Assembly: GCA_016081115.2 (NCBI GenBank)
Contig: CM071929.1
Span: forward strand, 1,240,001 to 1,304,000
From: Rehmannia glutinosa
Lineage: Eukaryota; Streptophyta; Magnoliopsida; Lamiales; Orobanchaceae
Direction of reading: 5' to 3'
DNA: 64,000 nucleotides
A model generated the notes under the pieces. It ran no database searches. It was given only the letters and a program-made list of their open reading frames with translations, and was not told the DNA's origin. A program made the position numbers and the translations under genes. Positions 47,055 through 58,275 of this stretch are shown piece after piece; the stretch's first letter is position 1; every line of letters begins with the position of its first letter.

Positions 47055-47400
47055 CACTACTAGGAAAAGGGTCATTAGCGACGACCAAATGTCATTGCAA
47101 AAGGAGTAATAGCCGGTCGCAACTGAGTTTCTTGTTCTGTGTTGACGCTTTCTAATAGGGATGACAGTTGTTGCTAAAACATCTTCAACGAGATTCTATC
47201 AGATTTTTCATTGTGCTGACATGGCACAAAGTATTAGCGATGATACCATCGATGCTAAAAAAGTGTTTGTCAGATTGTGAATGAGGCTGACATGGCCAGT
47301 AGCAATTCCGACGACGTGTCATCGCTAATATTACAGCATTAGTGATGACACGGACACCTGTCATCGTTAAAGCTTTTCTCGTGTTTTTATTATCAGCGCG
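47055..47400. mobile_element. CACTA (En/Spm) element terminus, left end
   Basis: Begins CACTACTAGGAAAAGGGTC, the CACTA terminal motif, followed by subterminal repeats in both orientations (ATTAGCGACGAC, TTAGCGATGA, TCATCGCTAAT). The matching end (CTAGTAGTG) was not found; similar words (TATTAGCAAC near 58285 and 59390) right of the MULE may be the other part, which would make the MULE an insertion into this element. Confidence 0.5.
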
Positions 47401-48541
47401 ATTTACATCGTTAATACTCCCTTTGGATTTTTTAATTTTTTTGCCTTTTGTTTTTATTATTTCTTAAACATGTTTCAACGTCACGTCAATTGCATTCCAG
47501 TTTGTGAGTTATTAGGATTTATCAACTCTGTTCCTATCCAACAACATGTTACTCAAATAATGAGAATGTTGTTTGTGTGTGTTAGAAGTATCATTCAAGC
47601 AATGAATAAAATAGAAATTTCAAGAATGAAAGAACTAAACTAAAGAACAATAACACACAGATAATATTAGAAAGGAAAAAAATAAAAAAAAAATAAAACA
47701 CTCTAATACTAAAGGAAAGTTTCAACTATTAACCAACCTTGATGATGCTCGAATCAGTTAATTTGAATAATAATTTCAAAAACAAAGCAGAGCACGTTGC
47801 TTTTTGCTTGCGGCTATTCTCTGCACATGAATACAACAAATTATTGCAGGCTAACATTTATTTCCACAAAAAAATTAAATAAATAATTAGAATTGTGCGA
47901 TTGAAATCGAAAAGTAATTGCTTCTTTTCCCAGCACAAGTGTTTATTCACGGTTCATGCCAATTAGTAGCCATTCTCACAGAGAATTGGTTGGGCATGCA
48001 AGAAGACACCAAATTATACTGAATCATCCTTAATGAATAGAATGGCTAAACTTGATGGGAATATATAAATCTCTCATTTAGTTTATAATGCTGAAATATG
48101 AAGCAGATCTCGGTGTTCAAAATCCAGCAGATGGCCAATAGTTCAATGGAGTGAAAGGGCATTTAACTGTAGCTATTTCACAGTCATGTACCTTAATAAA
48201 AAAACCAACACCCAAAAACTCAACCTATCGAGCAAATAAAAGAACGTGATATTACTAAATCCCTATAATCCTATTTCAATAACTCTGATTTCCAACTGAT
48301 AATCAGGTGTTCCACGATCTGTTCAATTAATATACCAAGAAAATAAGAGATAAAGAAGGAAAATACTGTTCAGATTAAGCCACAACGAATATCGTTTCAC
48401 ACAATATTTGCAATATTAAGAATGACGGCGATAGGCATGGTGGTAGGGCCAGGCCAGCAGCGACGATCGGCGAGAGAGAAAAATAAAAAATCAAGAGCGT
48501 GGCGAAAGTGAGGAAGAAGAAAAGAATGCAGGAATTTCAAA
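47401..48541. other. Intergenic, no gene seen
   Basis: AT-rich, short frames only. A CG-rich patch near 48425-48500 (GACGGCGATAGG, AGCAGCGACGATCGGCG) has no coding sense. Confidence 0.4.
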
Positions 48542-48668
48542 GGGAAATTAGGTAAAATACCCCCAACAAGGGGGTATTAAGGAAAAATACCCCACTTTAT
48601 TAAACAATGAAAAATACCCATTTTTTCTCCCGAAAAGTCTAAAATGCCCTTATATTTAAAAAAACCAA
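48542..48668 (+). repeat. MULE left terminal inverted repeat
   Basis: Imperfect match to the reverse complement of 58140-58266; itself contains the small palindrome ACCCCCAACAAGGGGGT. Confidence 0.8.
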
Positions 48669-49179
48669 AAAAAAAAAAGAAAAAGAATATGAATAGGCGG
48701 GAACCCTTCATTTGCCCATTACTCTCTCTCTCCCTCTCACGTCCGACTCATCTTCCATTCTTCTCACCTTCCAACCCACGTCCGACTCACGTCCGACTCC
48801 ACTGCTTTCTCTCTTCGACACGCGAACGTCCTCACGAGAACCTATTCCGACGAGCACCTGTTCCGACGAGTTGTTTGACGTCTCCGTTAGTGTTATCCAT
48901 CGCGATTGTTTGACGTCTCCGTTTTTGAAAATCAAAGGTCATTCTTCGGTTGAAAAGGTTTGTTGTTTCATTTTCTTCTCTTATATGTTTATTTTAGTTA
49001 GTTTTTTTGAACCATTTTGGGTTTTGTTTTGAAAACAAAATAATAAACAGTTTAGGGTTTCGTTATATGACTCCAAACGAGATTTAACGTTGAATGATTC
49101 ATGTTTTGCGGAGTTAATGGTGTGTTTATGTTGGAATGTGCTTGTACTTGGCTTTATTCCAACATTTTTTTGTTGCCCA

Positions 49180-49570
49180 CATATTAGCCATGTGTTTTGC
49201 CCACGGCGTTGCCCACATGAGTGCCCACACCGTTGCCCACTGTGCCCACTTCTTTCCCCACTTTCAGGAGTCCGTGATGTGTTGTGTGGAGTCCGTAGAG
49301 TCATAGTGTGTTTTTAGGTTGACATATGTATGAATTTGGGTCTTTTCATGAATTTTTAATCTTGCCCACCTATTTGCCTTATACCGCCTACATGTTTGCC
49401 TACTTGTATCTAACACTACTTTGTGGAGTCCGTGACGTGTTGTGTGGATTTTATGATCATATTCTCAGAGAGTCTATAATGTGTTTTTAGGTTGCAATAT
49501 GTATGGACTTGGGTGTTTTTGATAATTTTATCTTGCCCACCTATTTGCCTTGCATGATGCCGCTTCCACA
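49180..49570 (+). repeat. GCCCAC-rich subterminal block, left
   Basis: At least ten TGCCCAC/CGCCCAC-type words between 49172 and 49570, for example GTTGCCCACATGAGTGCCCA. The same word recurs near 50320-50410, 51250-51860 and at the right end 57420-57740. Candidate transposase-binding repeats or the remains of a local satellite. Confidence 0.55.
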
Positions 49571-49609
49571 TGTGTGCCTACTTGTACCTAACACTACTTT
49601 TCATTGTGC

Positions 49610-51060
49610 GGTTCAAGAAAGATGGCGCTTGTTCAAAACGAAAGGACCAATTTCGAGATTAAGTGCTCGTTGTTGTAATCGAATGAGGAAGAAAAGAATA
49701 GTTGGTTTTTTGAGCGTTAGGAATACACAAAGGTTCGGGGAATCGTCTTTGGCCAATTCATGGATGTACAAAAGTTGAAATTTCAAGGCCAATTATATCT
49801 CCACCTTCTCTTTCGACAAGACAAGTCGATGTCATTGGACAAGATAACATTCCACTTCAACAATAAAGAGGCGATTTTGGAGTAATTGAATTCTCATTGA
49901 TCACAGGACTTGGTTTTGGGTCCAAGTCTACTATTCCATCATCCTCGGGGATCTTCAAAAATGCTTTAGGAGATTTAATCCCCTTTGCACGATACATGTG
50001 GAAAACTGGCCCCACGAAGAAATCACCTTTACGGACCCAAGTCATCATGTCCCACCGAGGAAGAAGGGTAAGGTGGTTGTGGAGGATGCTCGGAAATTCC
50101 TCACCGCAACTCTTTGATCCAATGGGCCTTTACCCACGGGCCTTGATTGAAGAATTTGAGAAGTGGTTTGATGAAAACAAGGACAACAAGGGCGTAGTTG
50201 TTCATTGTTGATTGAGGAATGTCACAAATTTTGTGCCTCGTGGTTCTTGAATATCCGTGACACGTGAAGGAAGGATGGCTGGATGATCGGTATGTGAATA
50301 AAATCACTTCCATTTTCCCGCCCACTTCTTCACATATCTTCCCGCCACTTTTATTTTTACTTGCCTACAACGCGCGCTTCTTTGTTTGCCCACATATGTG
50401 CCCACATTGCAGCAAATGGACTTGTTGATGCGCCTCGTTGCGCACAAATCAAAAAATGGCACGAACGTTTCTTGTCGAATGGACAACCGTTGTTATCTTT
50501 GTTTTGGTACGTGCGTAGCATCATTCATTTACACAAACATTTCATTCATCTTGTTTTTGATATAAATTTGTTTATGACATTGATTTACTTTTATTTGTGA
50601 ATAATTTGACTATAAAATGGGGTGCCAAGTTTGTGAAAGCTTTAAAGAACAAAAAGAAACTCGGTCTTGGTGGAAGGAGGACGACTAGACTATCTTTGGA
50701 ATATTTGATGGGCACATATCCAATAGGCGGTGTAGGAAATCATGGGCGATGTTGAGAAGGTCATGGCATAGGCCACGCCATCGGCAACCATTGGGTGGTA
50801 TATGAGTTGGACTTGAACAAAAAGTTGATCGTTGTATATGATTCAATGTCCGAGTCCAAGTCATTCAATACTTATATTGGACAATTCCGTAAATTAGTGT
50901 TGATGCTACCAAGTTTGTGCGAGGAAGCTCATATTTGGGACAACAGGTCGAGCCCACACAAAAGGATTGGAATATTGAGCGGTATGAGCATCCTCCGCAA
51001 CAATTGAATATCGTGATTGTGGAATAATGTGCATGAAGATTGTGGAGTCCTTGGTCACGG
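49610..51060 (+). pseudogene. Ulp1-like (C48) cysteine protease gene of the MULE, with DUF1985-like region
   Basis: The N-terminal part around 49870-50000 reads FGVIEFSLITGLGFGSKSTIP, matching the DUF1985 pattern that precedes Ulp1 domains in plant MULEs. The protease part holds the catalytic signatures in order: NHWVVYELDL (His, near 50785), VVYDSMSES (Asp, near 50836) and DCGIMCMKIVE (Cys, 51014 onward). C48 proteases remove SUMO or similar tags; the role in transposons is unknown. Frames are broken between these blocks (stop after GNHGRC, shift before DCG), so it is unlikely to be translated whole unless introns or sequence errors explain the breaks. Spliced structure was not resolved. Confidence 0.65.
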
Positions 51061-51159
51061 GCGCGGTGTAGTGAAAATCAACCCCAAGAGGTGCGATGAA
51101 TTCAGGCTCGAGAATTTGCTCGAGAATTATACAAAGAAGGAAATATTAGATGTTAATTT

Positions 51160-51870
51160 TGTATAAGACACATCCGCTTAAGCAAATATAAATATTAAAC
51201 AGTTTAACAATCATAAACAATGTGAAAATCTCAAAACATTAAAGGGTTTACATGCCCACAATCCCGCCTACAATATTGCTACGAATCGCCACTATTACGG
51301 ACTTTCGTGATAGGACACGGATGTCATACCCACAATCCCGCCCACACTCCCGCACACCGTTTTGCCCACAATCCCGCCGACAATCATGCCAACTATTTCA
51401 AAATTTTGTATAAGACACACACATGTTTAAGCAAATATAAATATTAAACAGTTTAACAATCATAAACAATGTGAAAATCTCAAAACATTAAAGGGTTTAC
51501 ATGCCCACAATCCTGCCTACAATAATGCCTACGCAAATGCCCACTATTACAGACTTTCGTATAGGACACAGATGTCATACCCACAATCCTGCCTACCGTT
51601 TTGCCCACAATCCTGCCGACAATCATGCCAACTATTTCAAAATTTTGTATAAGACACATCCGCTTAAGCAAATGTAAATATTAAGCAGTTTAACAATCAT
51701 AAACAATGTGAAAATCTCAAAACATTAAAGGGTTTACATGCCCACAATCCTCGCTTTACAATAATGCCTACGCAAATGCCCACTATTACGACTTTCGTAT
51801 GACACGGATGTCATGCCCACAATCCCGCTACACAAATGCCCACAACCCCGCCCACTTTCTAAGATTTGAT
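51160..51870 (+). repeat. Tandem repeat in MULE, period about 240 bp, 3 copies
   Basis: Units start near 51168, 51413 and 51652 with AGACACA(T)CCGCTTAAGCAAAT and contain AGGGTTTACATGCCCACAATCC. The second half of each is the GCCCAC-rich type. Units differ mostly at CTG/CCG-like positions (CCTGCC vs CCCGCC). Confidence 0.8.
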
Positions 51871-51884
51871 GTTACTTCTCACCG

Positions 51885-52090
51885 GAATGGGTTTTTTGCA
51901 AGTTTTGCGATTATGACCGGTGCCTTTACATCGGCCACACTTTCTTTTCATTTTTGCTCGCCACAGGACAATATCCTCATTTTCTCGTGGCCTACCGCTA
52001 GGGGCCGCATGATGATTGAGGCAACACATTCAATGGGAGGCCGCATGATGTTACAATCGCTTGTTTGATTGCTAATAGGCCCCACACCAT
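51885..52090 (-). pseudogene. MULE transposase C-terminus with CCHC zinc knuckle
   Basis: On the minus strand: RENEDIVLWRAKMKRK followed by CGRCKGTGHNRKTC, the C-x2-C-x4-H-x4-C knuckle found at the end of MuDR-type transposases, then KKPIPV. Upstream residues (P-S-G-R-P) fit the proline/arginine-rich linker of the family after one frameshift. It belongs with the N-terminal block at 56660-57332 on the same strand. Confidence 0.65.
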
Positions 52091-52199
52091 TTGTCGTTTC
52101 GTTTTGTGAAATTCACCTTTTGCATGATTGACTACCATGCCTATTATGCCCACCTTCATGCCTACAAATCGGTTTGGAGGTAACATCCTTGTCTCACGA

Positions 52200-52357
52200 T
52201 TCGGGTAAACTTGAGGGGAATGGTAAACAACCCTCGTGCTCGGTATTCCTTCAAATCACCGCTAATGGCAATAAATTTGTTTCTCAGGTAATGGCAAAAA
52301 TGCCAACCCTAGATTTTCTTCTAGTAATGCCCCTAGAAAGAAGTTTGGTTCTAAATG
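52200..52357 (+). pseudogene. LINE ORF1, C-terminal remnant
   Basis: Ends NPRFSSSNAPRKKFGSK then TGA, and the stop overlaps the ORF2 start as ATGA at 52355-52358. The gag-like RRM and zinc-knuckle parts are not present. Confidence 0.45.
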
Positions 52358-55300
52358 ATAGTCGTTTCTTGGAACATAAGGGGTTTTAAGAACCCTATAA
52401 AACATAAAAACATTATCTCTTTCGTTAACAAAAAGAAAGTTGATGTTCTTTGTCTTTTAGAAACCAAACTTGAGGCGAGGTTGTGCCTCAATCCAATCTT
52501 TGTAATTTTATTGTTCAAAATAAATTTCTGGTTGGCTTGCCACCAATAATTTTCACCTTATAAAAAATGGCGAATTTTGATTCTTTGGAACCCTCCACTT
52601 TGTGGATCTCCATGTATTAAATCATCGATACACAACTTATTTTTCTTTGACTTGTAAAATTTCTCATAATTCCATCCTCACCTCTTTCATCTATGGTCTT
52701 AATACGGTGGGTGAAAGACGGTACGCTTTGGAACAAAATGTTGAACCGGGTAATCTTATTGATTCTCCTTGGCTTTTACTTGGAGATTTTAACACTATCA
52801 AAAACCCTGATGAAAAAATTAACGGGGCCCCTTTTACTAATAAATCAGTTGAGGAGTTCCATGACACTTGTGCTTATCTTGGTCTTAGTGAGGTGCAGTC
52901 TTCTGGTTGCTACTTTACTTGGACCAATAATACCATTTGGTGTAGACTTGTGAGCTTTGATAAACTCTGCTTGGTCTCATTCAAATTGGAGGTGCTCAGC
53001 AGACATCCCTGTTCCAGGGAATGTCTCTGATCACTCTCCAATTGTTGTTACTTTTTTTGAGCAGAACTTAGTTCTCTCAAAACCTTTCAAATTTTTCAAT
53101 ATGTGGGCCTTGCATCCTGATTTTATCCACACCGTGCAAGGTGCTTGGAATCTTAATTTTTGGGGTAAAGCCCAATTTATTCTTTGTAAAAAACTCAAAG
53201 CTCTCAAGCCGACTCTTAAAGAGTTGAATAAATCTCATTTTAGCCATATCTCTTCAAGAGTTAAGCAGGTTAAAACCGCTCTTAAAAATTCTCAAATCCA
53301 GCTTCATGTCGACCCTCTTAACTCTGCCTTAAATGATATTGTTAAAGAGTTGAAAGCTAAAGAAACTTTTCTTGCCAAAGCTGAGCGATCCTTTCTGTCC
53401 CAAAAAGCAAAATGTGATTTTTTAAACAATAGTGACAGAAACACTAAGTTTTTTCACAGTATTGTTAAAAGGAACTCTCTCAGAAAGCAAATGAATTCTG
53501 TTATTTTAGAGGATGGCTCCAAAACATCTTCTTTTGATGAACTGTCAATAGCCTTTGTGAACTATTTTAAAAATCTTTTTGGAACTAGTTTCCAAAACCA
53601 AATTGATGGACCTTCACACTCTTCAACTGGTCTTGCATTGATGAGGATGATTTTAGTCCGCTTTCTAACCCGATCTCCCCAAGCTATTAAATTGGCTCTC
53701 TTTGATATTGAGGATGATAGATCCCCGGTCGATGGTTTTTTTCTTCGGCTTTTTCAAAAAATCTTGGGATATTATTGGCAACGATGTAGTGGCGGTTGTG
53801 TATGCGAGTTTTTGACTCCTCAAAATTACTTAGACAAATCAACCACACTTTGCTATGCCTTGATCCCTAAAACGATCATGCCCCTCGTGGCTGATTTTAG
53901 ACCTATTGCTTGTTGCAACGTGGTTTATAAAGTCATTACTAAGATCCTTGCCTCTAAGCTTGAATCTGTGGTTCCCAAACTGATTGATCCAGCTCAATCT
54001 GCTTTTATTAGTGGTAGAAATATCACCGATAATATTTTTCCGGCACAGAAATCATCGAAATTATCTTTAGAGTCGAATTTCTCCCAGATGTGCAATCAAA
54101 GTTGATCTTAAGAAAGCTTATGATACCATCTCTTGGTCTTTTCTTGAACAAGTCTTAAATGGTCTGGGATTTCCTCCTATTTTCATCTCTTGGGTCATGG
54201 AGTGTGTCTCTTCTGCTTCTTACTCCATTTGTATTAACGGTTCTCTTCAAGGTAAATTTCCAGGCAAAAGAGGTTTACGGCAGGGTGATCCTATGTCTCC
54301 TGCCTTATTTCTCCTATGTATGGAATATCTGTCTAGACTTCTTAATGTGAGAACTAAAACCTTGAAATTCAAATATCACCCCAGATGTGAAGCTCTCAGA
54401 ATCACTCATCTTGCCTTTGCAGATGATCTTATGTTGTTCTCTAGGGGTGACCTTCCTTCAGTCAAAATCCTGATTGAATGTCTTAATGATTTCAAAAATG
54501 CCTCTGGCCTTGATGTTAACTCTTTTAAATCTAATCTCTTCACTGCGGGGATTATTGGGGACGAACTTGACAATATCCTCAACCTCTTGAACTTCCCTCT
54601 TGGGTCCCTTCCTGTTAGATATTTGGGGGTTCCTTTGGCTGCACAAAGGCTAAATGTTAACCATTATGCCCCCCTTTATGACAGGATTGCCTCCTACATT
54701 AATAAATGGATGCAAATTCCCTTTCTTATCTTTGGGAGGCTCATCCTTATTAAATCGAGTGTTGCAAGGAGTGGAATGTTTTTGGCTCCAAATATTTCCT
54801 CTCCCAAACACTTTATCGTTGTGAGATTAATAGACTTTGCGAGTCTTTCTCTGGGGAAGAATACCTCTCCTATTGCCTGGTCTAAAGTTTGCTTTCCCTA
54901 TGAGGAGGGAGGCTTGGGTATAAGAGATGTGAATTCTTGGAATAAAGCCCTTCTTGCTAAAATACTCGGAATATTCATTCAAAAGTCGACTCCTTTGGGG
55001 TGGATGGGTCCACTCCTTCTACTTAAAAATCAATCTTCCGGACTTGGGACCCTAAAAATCTGATTCCTGCCTTTTGAAAAGGATTTGTGATATCAGAAAT
55101 GATATTTTAGATAAGTTTGGCTCCCCTGATGTGGCTATCTCCAATCTATCTCTTTTTTCAAACTCAAAAGGCCTTTGTTCCTCCAGAATGTATGACCTTT
55201 TTAGAGACTCTGGCCCTAAAGCTTTTTGGCACTCTGTTTGTTTGAAAAAATTTTATTCCTCCCAAATACTCCTTTTGTGTGTGGCTTGCTATTAATGATA

Positions 55301-55600
55301 GATCGGCAACCATTAATAACTTAAAATACTTGGATGTTGATCCTACCTGTAAATTATGTGGCAATTACCTTGAGAATGCTCCTCACTTATTTTTTGATTG
55401 CATTGTCACCAGGTTGCTTTGGGATCGAGTTAAAAAATGGTTGAAATTTAGCCATTCTATGAGTACTATCATTGGGCCCTTAAATGGACAAAAAAAGAGC
55501 AAAGCTGTCGCTTCCCGCCTTAAAAGTGCTCGAGCAAATGGCCGTTTCTCGCACTATATACCAAATTTGGAAGGCCAAAAAATCAGTATTTGAGGGCTTG
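52355..55600 (+). pseudogene. LINE ORF2: endonuclease, reverse transcriptase, zf-RVT (frameshifted)
   Basis: Starts MIVVSWNIRGFKNPIKHKNI, the L1 apurinic endonuclease opening, with LCLLETKL. The next frame gives SFIYGLN, LLLGDFNTI and SGCYFTWTNN (endonuclease core), then VSDHSPIVV. RT: FRPIACCNVVYKVITKILASKL near 53896, AFISGRNITDNI near 54000, KVDLKKAYDTISWSFLEQVL near 54098, GLRQGDPMSPALFLL near 54272, FADDLMLFSRGD (catalytic) near 54414. C-terminal zf-RVT-like CKLCGNYLENAPHLFFDC near 55345. At least six frameshifts; the longest clean stretch is 382 codons (52957-54105). Confidence 0.88.
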
Positions 55601-56654
55601 AATTTCTCGAGATAATGTTGTGTTTCTTAAAATACAAAAAGATGTTTATAAGGTTGTATATAACAAGTTCTCGGTTGAGATGGTTAACTTCTAGGCCCCT
55701 ATTGTTAAATTTGCTCTTGTTTTTCATTAACCGTGTGTGGGTTTCTTTTTTTCTTTTGGGCCGTAATTTGTAATAAACCAATTTTAGTGGAACTCCCCGA
55801 TGTTGCCCCGCCTCATGACCTCCCTTTCTTGTGCTCTTCTTTGGTGGATTTTGGCTTGTCTTGGGTTTTTATGCTTGGCTTTTTCTCGCTACTTTGCTTA
55901 TCCAGTCCGATTTTGGTGGATAGCTGTGTGGAATCTTGGATCTTCTCCCATATGATGAATATTTTCATTATTTTGTGGGCTTTGATTTATAAAAATTAAA
56001 CTTTTGGGGGTTCAAATTGTTCCGCTTCTTTGAGACGAAACAATTTTGCTTTAAAGAACTTTTTTGAAAAATGGTTTTTTTCCCCTTCATTGGATGGCTT
56101 CATGGTGCCTAAGTGTTTAGTGTGGCCTTAGTTGGCTGCCTCACTCAGCCCTGTTCGATTTTGGATCTTCGGTTGGTGTCTTGTCTAGCTCAACAGGCTA
56201 CCATTGATATCTTGGTGATCCTTTTTTTCCTATGGAAACAACTTGGGGAAATTCCATTTTATGTTGTCTCTTTTGAAAACTCCGATGGGATTTTATTTGG
56301 TCCATTTCCACTTCTATAATTTGCCCACTTGGCTTGGTCATTGCTAGGTTTGATTTATAGGGTATGCCCTATTTCCATATTGTAAATTTTCTTGTAAATC
56401 TCTCGCCACTCTTTTTCGAGCAGCAAATGGGAGCGTTTGGTCGTGACCGTCTACTCCCACTTATTGTCTTGATTAATTGGTTGGAGATTTTATTTTTTTT
56501 TTTTTTGTGATCCTCTGTTGAGGTTTGTTAGGTTTTTTCCACATGTTAATGGGTGCATCCATTTAACATTCATTTGAATGGGTATGCCCCTTTTATCTTG
56601 TATTCTCTTCATATTTTTAATGAATTTTTCACATTTTCATCAAAAAAAAAAAAA
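55601..56654 (+). other. LINE 3' untranslated region and poly(A) tail
   Basis: T-rich 3' UTR with repeated TTTTGGATTTTGG-like words and no supported frame; ends in A13 at 56642-56654. Confidence 0.6.
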
Positions 56655-56659
56655 CTAGA

Positions 56660-57332
56660 TGTTTCTTTGACAACCCCTTTGCCTTTATCGATGTTATTCT
56701 TGGGCGTGGTAGATCCTCTTGAACAATTGGGATGTAGATAGTTTCAAAACCACCATCATTCTCCTCGGAAGTAATAGGACGGTCGTCATCGCCACTTGAC
56801 ATATCTACATCCTCCCAAAACATAGGGTCATTCTCAAGTTCTTCCATAGTCATATCAAAATATGGAAGTGTACTTGGTTTTCTTTTTGCGACCCTCATTT
56901 TACGCTTTTTTTAAGTAAACGCACCGGAGAGGTGGCATAAGCTCTTCAATGATAGGTTCTTTTTAATTGGTAACATCACTTGATTGCTACTAGTTGACTC
57001 AATGAGTGTTTTTCTTCTTCTTATTTTCCCTTCTAATTAGACAAACCGGAGCAGGACAAAGGCTTCTCGCTATTCATGCGAACAAGTAACGACATCGTCA
57101 TCATCGGTATTTGGACATGGTGGCAAAGGATCAACATGTTCATATCCAAACCAATGGTCAACTCTATTTCACACTCATATGGATTGAATTTAGAGAAAAT
57201 ATAAGCTTTCCGCAACAATTCGAGCGTAAGTGAACTCACGAAGGAAGAGAAACAGATTTTGGAATGCTTCCCTGTATACCTCCATCGGGATGTACTTATG
57301 TCACAATCCCAAACTCCATCCCATAAGAGCAT
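56660..57332 (-). pseudogene. MULE transposase N-terminal region
   Basis: Minus-strand frame 57332-57033 opens MLLWDGVWDCDISTSRWRYTG, like the N-terminal PB1-type region of MuDR transposases; a shifted frame 56898-56660 gives the acidic stretch MEELENDPMFWEDVDMSSGDDD and FETIYIPIV that usually follows. The DDE core and SWIM finger are not found between here and the zinc knuckle at 51.9 kb; the LINE fills that gap. Confidence 0.5.
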
Positions 57333-57378
57333 TATATGAACCCTGCGGCAAATAGATAGATATAAAAGATCAGTTTCG

Positions 57379-57665
57379 TTGTCGATTCACTTTGTCCTCC
57401 CAAACAAAATGACATTTGAATTTAATCGCCCACACAATCGCCACATAAATACCCACCCAAGTGCCCACATCTGTCAGTTCACTTTGTCCTCCCAAACAAA
57501 ATGACATTTGAATTTAATCGCCCACACAATCGCCCACATAAATACCCACCCAAGTGCCCACATCTGTCGATTCACTTTGTCCTCCCAAACAAAATGACAT
57601 TTGAATTTAATCGCCCACACAATCGCCACATAAATACCCACCCAAGTGCCCACATCCCTTCCAGT
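57379..57665 (+). repeat. Tandem repeat in MULE, period about 93 bp, 3 copies
   Basis: Units begin near 57379, 57473 and 57565 (TCACTTTGTCCTCCCAAACA) and contain ATCGCCCACACAATCGCC and ACCCAAGTGCCCACATC. They are nearly identical. GCCCAC words recall the left-end block. Confidence 0.85.
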
Positions 57666-58139
57666 TCACTTGTCCACCCACAATTTTTAATATTTAACAT
57701 AATCTGTCCACCCAATTACTGCGGTTATGCCCACGTGTTTACTCGATACAACTTGCGAAAAATCGAAACTCTTCAAATTATACCCATTTCAAAAATCGTG
57801 AAAAATTGGTTAATTGAACCATTTTGCGAAAATGAAAATCATTAACATTACACGAAAGAACAATCAAAACTAACCTTTATCCATATTTTTTGATGCAAGC
57901 GAGATTTATTGTCGAACACGGGTTCTCGATTTTGCCTCCTTCAAACGCGTCGCATTTACTAGGGTTCGTAATTTTGAAGAAGAGCTCGAAAATCTTGTAA
58001 TGTTGATCTCTTTGCTCGAAATGTTGAGAAGTATGCTTGTAATGGTGAAACTAGGGTTTGTAATGGTGAAAATGAAAGGCCCGCTAGCTGAAAATTTCAC
58101 TCCCGCCCATGTGCTCGCTTTTTTTTTTTTTTTTTTTTT

Positions 58140-58266
58140 ATTTTTTTTAAGTTAAGGGTAAAGTAGACATTTTAGGTAGGGAAAAGGGGTAGATTTCCTT
58201 ATTTAATAAAGTGGGGGCATTTTTCTTTAATACCCCTTTGAAGGGGGGTATTTTCTCAAATTTCCC
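58140..58266 (-). repeat. MULE right terminal inverted repeat
   Basis: Reverse complement matches 48542-48668. A T-rich run precedes it at 58119-58148. Confidence 0.8.
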
Positions 58267-58275
58267 AATTTCAAA

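Larger units (their letters stand above)
52180..56654 (+). mobile_element. L1-like LINE inserted in the MULE
   Basis: Starts within the end of ORF1, covers ORF2 and a long 3' UTR and ends in a poly(A) tract (56642-56654) after TTTTTCACATTTTCATC. The 5' edge is approximate, about 52180; target-site duplication not found. It is 5'-truncated since most of ORF1 is absent. Confidence 0.85.
48542..58266. mobile_element. Large Mutator-like element (MULE) with Ulp1-like protease gene, TSD AATTTCAAA
   Basis: Imperfect terminal inverted repeats of about 125 bp (left 48542-48668, right 58140-58266), starting GGGAAATT on each side, with shared words AATACCCCC and CCCACTTTATTAAA. Perfect 9-bp TSD AATTTCAAA at 48533-48541 and 58267-58275. 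Cargo: a plus-strand Ulp1-like protease gene on the left and both ends of a minus-strand MuDR-type transposase gene. An L1-like LINE occupies the space where the transposase core should be. MULEs with Ulp1-like genes are known in plants; this one looks immobile without outside help. Confidence 0.88.

Noticed and set aside
48712..49032. 106-codon Ser/Thr/Pro-rich plus-strand frame just inside the MULE
   Set aside because: No domain; likely the leader or UTR of the Ulp1-like gene, overlapped by frames in other phases.
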